A DNA stretch of 19,704 bases from JAYTQQ01 sp043746635. Lineage in GTDB: Bacteria > Bdellovibrionota > Bdellovibrionia > Bdellovibrionales > JAMPXM01. Positions 14,513 to 19,704 of the stretch are shown one piece after another; position 1 is the first letter of the stretch; each line of letters begins with the position of its first letter. The position numbers and the translations under genes were made by a program. The notes under the pieces were generated by a model. It was not told the DNA's origin. It saw only the letters and a list, made by a program, of their open reading frames with translations, and ran no database searches. The DNA lies in NCBI GenBank assembly GCA_043746635.1, contig JAYTQQ010000243.1, positions 1 to 19,704 of the forward strand. Reading direction: 5' to 3'.

Positions 14513-15802
14513 AATTTCGTAGTGAAATCGAAATCCATAGATCGAAATAGGCCCGCGGTCTGAATTGTAGGCCGGATTTATCACGTAGCTGTAGTCGAGC
14601 GACATAAAAGTTTGCTTCACAACTTCAAACGAATAGTAAGTTTCCCAGATGAATTCGGGATTGTAACTGAGTCTTGAATCTCCAAGCATGAATCCGTAGC
14701 CACCACTATTAAGGTAAGCCGAGTGATCGCTGCTAATGTGATTGACCATCACGCTTGAACCAAGGATATCGTTTGGTCTTTGCCAAAGAGTTCCTTTGAG
14801 GTTCGCACCAAAAGTTTCGGATTGATCAATTTCCGAAAATGCCCAGCTCTCTTCGTGACCATCATTCCAAGAAATTCTTGAAAAAATCCCCAAGTCAGAA
14901 CTCATTTCTTGCTCGAGACTTGCGCCAAAGCCGTATTTGGTTCGGTAGTCTCGCGTCTTTGTAATATCAGAATTGTATGCAGGATTGCCGACCGTTTCGC
15001 GGTAACTTCCCATGTGGGCCCGATTGCTAAACGCTAAAAATCTTACAATACCTTTATGCTCTGCAATTTTAAATCTCGTTTCGAGTTCGAGATTATCTCC
15101 CCGCGCGTTCGGAATTTGGTAATCGAAATTAATTTGGTTTGCCTCGGCAGGCAAGAGAGCGACGACATAACGAATCGCCCAGTTTTTTTGATTGTAATCG
15201 AACAGGAGTCCCCAGGTGTAGCCCCTGGTATCGGCCGCATAATCCCAAGCGCCGTAATCCATGAGCGACCAATTAAAAAACTGCGTGCGCGGATCATGAC
15301 TATAAGAATTTTGATCTAGAAAATCATTCAGGGCAAAATGTCCGGCAACGATAGTCAAACGATTCACGGCATTCTGACCACCGAGTTGATTGTATTCGGC
15401 ATCCATTTTTTCAGTTTCTTCGCCGAGATCAAAAACTTGCTGGATATAGAGTCTCGATAGGTTCCATTTTGCGCTTGCGGTATCGACTCTGTAAATTTCT
15501 CCGTTGGGATAACCGGCGATACCGAGAGTTTGACTAAGGCCGCTGCCGCCTGCGAGCTCGGGATTAATATAGAGTTCAGTATTTCTAAAAAACCGTTTCG
15601 CTAAATAGATTGTAAGGGTGTAACTCGTTGCCGAGGGCTCAACCGATACGAAACTATTTCTACCAGCGTACGGACTCGAAAACTCGTCATGCATTTGACT
15701 GATAGCGGTCGTTTGAAAGCGAAAGTGAGAATCTTCGATTGTTTCAGCATGAGCGGCAAAACAAGAAAAGATGAAAGTTGTAAAAATGAGATTTCTTATC
15801 AT
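14510..15802 (-). CDS. OprB-like outer-membrane porin
   Basis: The 430-residue protein begins with a signal peptide (cleavage probably after AHA at 19) and continues as a beta-barrel. It carries alternating amphipathic strands rich in Tyr, Asn and Ser, and it lacks hydrophobic helices. Family marks of carbohydrate-selective porin OprB are SPYAGRNSF near the N-terminus, a central region with AGHFALNDFLDQNSY, and a C-terminus reading DYSYVINPAYNSDRGPISIYGFRFHYEI, with aromatic and hydrophobic residues at the last strand as needed for barrel insertion. It should allow diffusion of sugars or other small solutes. It starts 9 bases after the second PAP2 gene and is the last member of a four-gene operon. 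The upstream sequence has only a weak ribosome site, which suggests reinitiation. The substrate cannot be read from the sequence. Confidence 0.82.
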   Translation of the reverse strand: MIRNLIFTTFIFSCFAAHAETIEDSHFRFQTTAISQMHDEFSSPYAGRNSFVSVEPSATSYTLTIYLAKRFFRNTELYINPELAGGSGLSQTLGIAGYPNGEIYRVDTASAKWNLSRLYIQQVFDLGEETEKMDAEYNQLGGQNAVNRLTIVAGHFALNDFLDQNSYSHDPRTQFFNWSLMDYGAWDYAADTRGYTWGLLFDYNQKNWAIRYVVALLPAEANQINFDYQIPNARGDNLELETRFKIAEHKGIVRFLAFSNRAHMGSYRETVGNPAYNSDITKTRDYRTKYGFGASLEQEMSSDLGIFSRISWNDGHEESWAFSEIDQSETFGANLKGTLWQRPNDILGSSVMVNHISSDHSAYLNSGGYGFMLGDSRLSYNPEFIWETYYSFEVVKQTFMSLDYSYVINPAYNSDRGPISIYGFRFHYEI

Positions 15803-15811
15803 ACATCAATC

Positions 15812-16579
15812 TTAAAAATGGTATTGCCAGTTTACGATCGATCCCGATAAATCATCGGTCGGTAAAATAAAAAGATTTTGCTGAGTCTGAGAATCGTTTC
15901 CTGGGTGACGATTATACCAGATACCGAAAGCGTAGCTGAGACCAATCGTCGCACCGGCGATTGTATCATGAAGATAATGAGCGTTGTCGTTCAGGCGGCT
16001 AAAGGCGACATAGGCAGCGAGAACATAAGCCGGTACTCCGTAATACCACTCGTGCTCGAGGCCAATGACACCGGCAAAAGCAAATGCCGTGGTTGAATGC
16101 CCACTTGGAAACGAATGATTATCATGAAGGTTCGGTCGACGTTCGTTCACGATCGTTTTTAAAACTATGCTTGCTGCTCCTGCGTAGAGTGAAGTTTCAA
16201 ACATATAAAACGCCCGGTGGAGTGATTTTGCTTTGATAAAAGGATCATCACTCAAATAATAAGCGCCGACCATTCCCAGTGTGTAGGCCGCGTTCGGAAC
16301 TAGCTGACCCGCAATGTCGCCAATTTGTGAAAAGCTGCCAAGAGGCCTCTCATTCGAAATTCTACGCTGAAGATCTTCATTCGAGCCAGTTTCGTAGAGT
16401 AGACTCGCAACACTTAAAAGGGTGCCGGTGTAAAGAATACGGTCGGCCTTGGTTGTAAAGGGTGAAGCCAAGTCACTTGTCATGTATTTTAATTCGTATT
16501 CATCCGAATCAGGCAAGAGTTCTTTCGCTTGAGAAAAACAACTTACCAGAAGCAAAGATATCAAAAATATTTTCTTCAT
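15812..16579 (-). CDS. Secreted PAP2-family phosphatase with complete catalytic motifs
   Basis: PAP2 (type 2 phosphatidic acid phosphatase) enzymes dephosphorylate lipid phosphates, isoprenyl pyrophosphates or lipid A. With the start at 16579 the product has 255 residues. It begins with a signal sequence MKKIFLISLLLVSCFSQA. LVSC fits a lipobox, so a lipoprotein is possible. All three motifs are canonical: K141-x6-R148-P149, P158-S-G-H161, and S194-R195-x5-H201-x3-D205. Several moderately hydrophobic helices accompany them. The ATG at 16579 overlaps the previous stop as TAATG. An ATG four codons earlier is the alternative, but it places VVV before a typical MKK start. Coupled to the upstream PAP2 gene and followed by the porin gene. 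Active enzyme expected in the periplasm. Substrate unknown. Confidence 0.88.
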   Translation of the reverse strand: MKKIFLISLLLVSCFSQAKELLPDSDEYELKYMTSDLASPFTTKADRILYTGTLLSVASLLYETGSNEDLQRRISNERPLGSFSQIGDIAGQLVPNAAYTLGMVGAYYLSDDPFIKAKSLHRAFYMFETSLYAGAASIVLKTIVNERRPNLHDNHSFPSGHSTTAFAFAGVIGLEHEWYYGVPAYVLAAYVAFSRLNDNAHYLHDTIAGATIGLSYAFGIWYNRHPGNDSQTQQNLFILPTDDLSGSIVNWQYHF

Positions 16580-17445
16580 TACCACGACCAACGAGCGGCG
16601 ACGAGGGGCTCCCCTTCTTCCGTGAACGACGGAGCAATATCGGGATGAAATAAACCGTTTTTTTCAGCCTCACCGTGAGGATAATTATTTCGCGTAACGA
16701 TCTTCGCGAAATGGTAACCCAACGCCGCCGAAATCGGGAAATCGCTCCACCAGTGAATGCCGCTCCCGACGAGACCAACGCAAACCCAACCCATCAAGGG
16801 GTAACCCACGTAAGGAATCCATTTTTGTTCAGGATAGTTTTCTTGAACGACGATAAACGCCGCCATCGCTGTCGAAAGATGTCCAGAGGGCATTGCATCG
16901 TGGCTCTGATAATCTTTTTGGTAAGCTGCTTGGTTCGGAAAAACGCTCCAGTGCCCATCACGTTGTGATGAACTCACCGGGCTTTCTCGGCCCGTTGAAT
17001 GCTTTATGACTTGAACGACGATCCCGCTTGCGAGAAGTGCCTCTAAAATTTGTTCACCGGTCCGAAGGGCCCTATGATTCGTCATAACTGTGCCCGCAAG
17101 TAAAAAGCCTGCTGTCATAGCGACTTGAAAATTTCCGTTGGAGATCACTTCACCGTAATCTGAAAATTTCTTAAAACTTCCACTTTCGAGATAAGGACGT
17201 CTGACCGCCTGCCAGGTTTCGTAATCAGTCACCGTTCCGATTGCGGTCATTCCTAAAATTCCGACCAGGAGAGGAACATTATCTTTGCTAAACGTTTCTT
17301 TCCACCAAGTAGTCATATCTCCAGGAATATTCGTAACGACGTCATAAAGCCCGGGTTTAGGAACATCATTGAGATCGTCGGCTTTCGCGAAGTAACTCTG
17401 AAAACTCAAAACAAGAATTAAAAATAATTGGATGTAACTTCTCAC
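16579..17445 (-). CDS. Secreted PAP2-family protein with substituted phosphate-binding residues
   Basis: The 288-residue protein has a signal peptide (cleavage likely after AKA, about 22) and a PAP2 core. Motif 2 is intact (P186-S-G-H189), and motif 3 keeps H231-x3-D235 (GIHWWSDFP). However, motif 1 is KHSTGRESP, with S155 where arginine is expected, and the SR of motif 3 is replaced by G224-L225. Two of the arginines that normally contact phosphate are therefore missing, while the catalytic histidines and aspartate remain. I recall similar GRxSP and GxHWxSDxP variants in other Gram-negative PAP2 proteins, so this may be a subfamily trait rather than decay. The start is GTG and overlaps the upstream beta-barrel gene as GTGA. 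The next PAP2 gene is coupled by TAATG. Lipid or pyrophosphate substrate possible, activity uncertain. Confidence 0.82.
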   Translation of the reverse strand: MRSYIQLFLILVLSFQSYFAKADDLNDVPKPGLYDVVTNIPGDMTTWWKETFSKDNVPLLVGILGMTAIGTVTDYETWQAVRRPYLESGSFKKFSDYGEVISNGNFQVAMTAGFLLAGTVMTNHRALRTGEQILEALLASGIVVQVIKHSTGRESPVSSSQRDGHWSVFPNQAAYQKDYQSHDAMPSGHLSTAMAAFIVVQENYPEQKWIPYVGYPLMGWVCVGLVGSGIHWWSDFPISAALGYHFAKIVTRNNYPHGEAEKNGLFHPDIAPSFTEEGEPLVAARWSW

Positions 17446-18110
17446 AGAAAAAATCCGATGTTGAATGAGATCCCAAGTTGATAATGATCAACAACATCTT
17501 CATAAAAAGTATTGATATGAAAAAGAAGACGCGTGTTACTTGATGACTGCATACCGTAGCCGAGAGCGAGCTGTTCAAAAAGGCCCGGAAAATAATGACG
17601 ACTATAGCCCGCAGGAATTTCGGTAATCTCAACGAGATCCGTAGGCCCAAAATCAAGTCTCGCAAAATAACCAAGACCCGGCTGATCACCCGTCGAAGTC
17701 ATCGCACTGGCCGAAATATTATAAGTGTCGTAACCAAGACTTTCACTCTTCGTGCGATCGCTCGCATAATTTTCAAAAATAAAATTACCAATGAGACCGA
17801 CAACGGTCGACTCACCTACGCGGTAATAAATTCCTGGGAGCTCTAGGACTCCGCCGTATTCGCCAGCCCAGCCGTTACTTTGCTTCGAAGAGTCGATATT
17901 CGATTGGATACCGGTATCAAATTTTGGTTGAGGTACGATGCCCGCTCCGAAATAAAAAAACCATTTGTCGTTTCTATTATGTTCCGAGTTGATCCCCGCT
18001 GAGGCAGAGCTTTCGCCTTTACGCATTTCTTCTGCAAACGCGGTTTTTTGAGAAAAGAGAGAAGCGAACACGAATGCGCAAATAATCATTTCGAAATTTG
18101 TTTTTAACAT
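17442..18110 (-). CDS. Outer-membrane beta-barrel protein of unknown function
   Basis: Not assigned to a named family. The 222-residue product has a signal peptide (cleavage probably after AFA at 26) and a mature part of alternating hydrophobic and polar residues with many glycines and aromatics. It ends YQLGISFNIGFFL, a terminal strand pattern that fits barrel insertion. Size suggests about eight to ten strands. PagL-like or OmpW-like lipid-modifying or pore proteins have this size, but no catalytic motif was recognised. It is the first gene of the operon with two PAP2 proteins and an OprB-like porin, and the next gene starts inside its stop (GTGA). Its ATG has no Shine-Dalgarno, and a -10 box ends 8 bases upstream. 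Confidence 0.75.
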   Translation of the reverse strand: MLKTNFEMIICAFVFASLFSQKTAFAEEMRKGESSASAGINSEHNRNDKWFFYFGAGIVPQPKFDTGIQSNIDSSKQSNGWAGEYGGVLELPGIYYRVGESTVVGLIGNFIFENYASDRTKSESLGYDTYNISASAMTSTGDQPGLGYFARLDFGPTDLVEITEIPAGYSRHYFPGLFEQLALGYGMQSSSNTRLLFHINTFYEDVVDHYQLGISFNIGFFL

Positions 18111-18118
18111 AAGAACTG

Positions 18119-18147
18119 ACTACACTTGATAGATTCAGATTGTGCAA
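18119..18147 (-). promoter_or_regulatory. Promoter of the four-gene envelope operon, leaderless configuration
   Basis: The minus strand has -35 TTGCAC (18142-18147), a 17-base spacer, and -10 TGTAGT (18119-18124), with 8 bases to the ATG at 18110. No ribosome binding site is present. The -10 box matches only 4 of 6 positions. Confidence 0.4.
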
Positions 18148-18256
18148 AGTTTTTTTTCATTCCCGTCATCCTGGACACGAAGCAGTAAATTTTTGGTCTC
18201 AAGGATTGACAAAGACATCCGTTCTGTGGGGCACTTAGAGGTAGAGGCAACACCCT

Positions 18257-19704
18257 ATGAATGGCGTACATCTTCGGTCGAAAATCAGGACACTCAGTTT
18301 TTTAATTTTGCTCATCTTCACGGCAGAATCTCAAGCGAATATCGTCGGCAGCGATATGCAAAATTTTGCGCCCATCACGAGCGGACTTGATTTCGTGACA
18401 GTACAGTCGGCAAATACTCTCGAGCCCGGGGTCATCAACCTTGGAATTTTTGTGAACTACGCAGTCAATACACTTCCCTTTTTTCAAGCAACCCAAAATC
18501 AAGCCGCCAATAATTTTCGGGATAGCGTAACCGGTCTGGATTTAAATATGGGCGTAGGACTTATGAAGGGTTGGGACGTCGGTCTCTCGATGCCATCTAT
18601 CATTGGACAAAATGTCGATTCGGATCAACCCCACGGAGAATTTGAACAAATAGGAGTGACCGAACTAAGGCCCAATACCAAAGTGCGTCTGATCGGCAAC
18701 ACTGAAAACGCACTAGGCGCCGTTTTTTCAATCAACTTTCCGCTCATTCAAAACAGCCCCTTCACGGGCAATCCGGCGAATCCGATTTATAACTTCGAGC
18801 TCGTCGGTCACGTTACGATCGACAAAATCGTTCTCGGAGCAAACGTCGGGTACCGTGTCCGAACGCCAGGTACGGCTGTTCAGAGCTTGGGAATTTCACC
18901 CTTTAGTAGTCAATATACCGGTTCGGTGGCGGCCAGTTATCTGATCAGTTCAATCGATACAAAAATAATCGGAGAAGTTTTTGGAGCGGCGCCCGTTCAA
19001 TCGACCGATTATAATACCGATCGCTACGAGTCTTCGCTCGAGAGCCTTCTGGGTCTCAAACATGACATCACGACGAATCTCGCAGTCCATGTGGGAGGCG
19101 GCGTCGGACTCATCAGAGGAAACGCAGATCCTGATTGGCGCGTCTACGCGGGACTAAATTTTAGCTTTGGCCCGCTCTTCGGAAATTCGCATCCGGTGCA
19201 GCAGGTTGAATCCGATCCACCTCCGCCCATTACCGAAAATGATATCAATCCGGCAATTGATCACAATTTTCCGATCGATCCTTTCGAAGGAACACCCAAA
19301 TTACCTGTTGAAACTTTTGTCGTAAAAGATGTTTTATTTAAATTTAATTCTGATCAGCTCGAAGCCGACAGCAAAGAAACCCTCGACAAGCTTTCTCGTT
19401 ACTTGAATAAGCCACCCATATTTAACAAACTTATTATTTCAGGACATACCGATTCAGTCGGTAGCGCCGTCTACAATTTAAATCTATCTTTGAGACGTGC
19501 CGAAGCAGTTAAAACTTACCTCGTGCAGAGTGATCAAGTGCCGGCAGAAAAAGTTGAAGCAAAAGGATTCGGGCTCACGATGCCGATCGCGAGCAACGCG
19601 AATTACCAAGGTCGAGCACTCAATCGCAGAGTCGAATTTAAGATTTACCGTGACAGTTTACTGAAGCCCGATACCCAGTCGATTCCGAATTTGGATTCGA
19701 GTTT
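18257..19704 (+). CDS. OmpA-family outer-membrane protein (3' end cut by window edge)
   Basis: The frame is open for 482 codons from the ATG at 18257 to the window end. It has a signal peptide (residues 1-27, ending ESQA). A beta-strand-rich barrel-like domain (about 28-315) follows with repeated patterns such as LDLNMGVGLMKGWDVGLSMPS. Next is a proline-rich linker (DPPPP, about 322), and from about 355 a peptidoglycan-binding OmpA domain. In that domain D399 (GHTDSVG) and R414 (SLRRAEAVKTYL) are the residues that normally hold diaminopimelate, and NRRVEF closes it. It should tether the outer membrane to the cell wall. AGAGG lies 9 bases before the ATG. TTGACA at 18206-18211 is a perfect -35 box, but no -10 box follows at 16-18 bases. 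It diverges from the envelope operon. Confidence 0.88.
   Translation, partial: MNGVHLRSKIRTLSFLILLIFTAESQANIVGSDMQNFAPITSGLDFVTVQSANTLEPGVINLGIFVNYAVNTLPFFQATQNQAANNFRDSVTGLDLNMGVGLMKGWDVGLSMPSIIGQNVDSDQPHGEFEQIGVTELRPNTKVRLIGNTENALGAVFSINFPLIQNSPFTGNPANPIYNFELVGHVTIDKIVLGANVGYRVRTPGTAVQSLGISPFSSQYTGSVAASYLISSIDTKIIGEVFGAAPVQSTDYNTDRYESSLESLLGLKHDITTNLAVHVGGGVGLIRGNADPDWRVYAGLNFSFGPLFGNSHPVQQVESDPPPPITENDINPAIDHNFPIDPFEGTPKLPVETFVVKDVLFKFNSDQLEADSKETLDKLSRYLNKPPIFNKLIISGHTDSVGSAVYNLNLSLRRAEAVKTYLVQSDQVPAEKVEAKGFGLTMPIASNANYQGRALNRRVEFKIYRDSLLKPDTQSIPNLDSS

Noticed and set aside
18206..18234. Perfect TTGACA as -35 of the OmpA-family promoter
   Set aside because: No acceptable -10 hexamer at 16-18 bases (GGGCAC at 17), so a promoter feature was not called.
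18142..18390. 82-codon plus-strand ORF overlapping the OmpA-family start
   Set aside because: It is out of frame with a long, motif-bearing OmpA-family gene and has no recognisable features.

Overview
The window looks like chromosomal DNA from a Gram-negative bacterium of the Bdellovibrio type (Bdellovibrionota or a close relative). This is an inference from the mix of genes: a CarD/CdnL transcription factor beside recG and a gltX-cysS-uvrB block, an HD-GYP c-di-GMP phosphodiesterase, many secreted and outer-membrane proteins, an OprB-type porin and a peptidoglycan-recycling NamZ homologue. No rRNA, tRNA, insertion sequence, phage gene or CRISPR array was seen. Genes are tightly packed, with several 1-4 base stop/start overlaps.

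Layout. (1) 1-7083, minus strand, housekeeping: recG, then carD with its own promoter, then gltX-cysS-uvrB. gltX and cysS overlap as TAATG, and uvrB runs off the left edge. The gltX leader holds two stem-loops, one of which buries its Shine-Dalgarno sequence. (2) 7144-8079, plus strand: an HD-GYP protein diverging from recG across 60 bases. (3) 8080-8406: a 327-base gap holding a decayed response-regulator receiver fragment (minus strand) and phased TCATTTT repeats. (4) 8407-8721: a small secreted protein with a strict 7-residue I..D repeat, closed by a strong terminator. (5) 10655-8845, minus strand: a DOMON-like protein and a NamZ/DUF1343 exo-N-acetylmuramidase in one operon. (6) 10767-14494, plus strand: two overlapping half-size ABC exporters that together resemble an MRP/ABCC-type asymmetric transporter. 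(7) 18110-14510, minus strand: a four-gene envelope operon (beta-barrel protein, PAP2 protein with altered motifs, canonical PAP2 phosphatase, OprB-like porin). (8) 18257-19704, plus strand: an OmpA-family protein cut by the right edge.

How the genes fit together. The left third is DNA repair, tRNA charging and transcription control. The right two thirds are envelope functions: peptidoglycan recycling, export, phosphatase activity in the periplasm, porin uptake and anchoring of the outer membrane to peptidoglycan. A repeated feature is that first genes of transcripts (recG, the HD-GYP gene, the DOMON-like gene, the beta-barrel gene) lack a Shine-Dalgarno sequence. Each has a sigma70-like -10 box only 6-9 bases before its ATG, which suggests leaderless mRNAs. 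The features most worth checking are the asymmetric ABC pair, the PAP2 pair, the gltX leader, the leaderless starts and the receiver-domain remnant.
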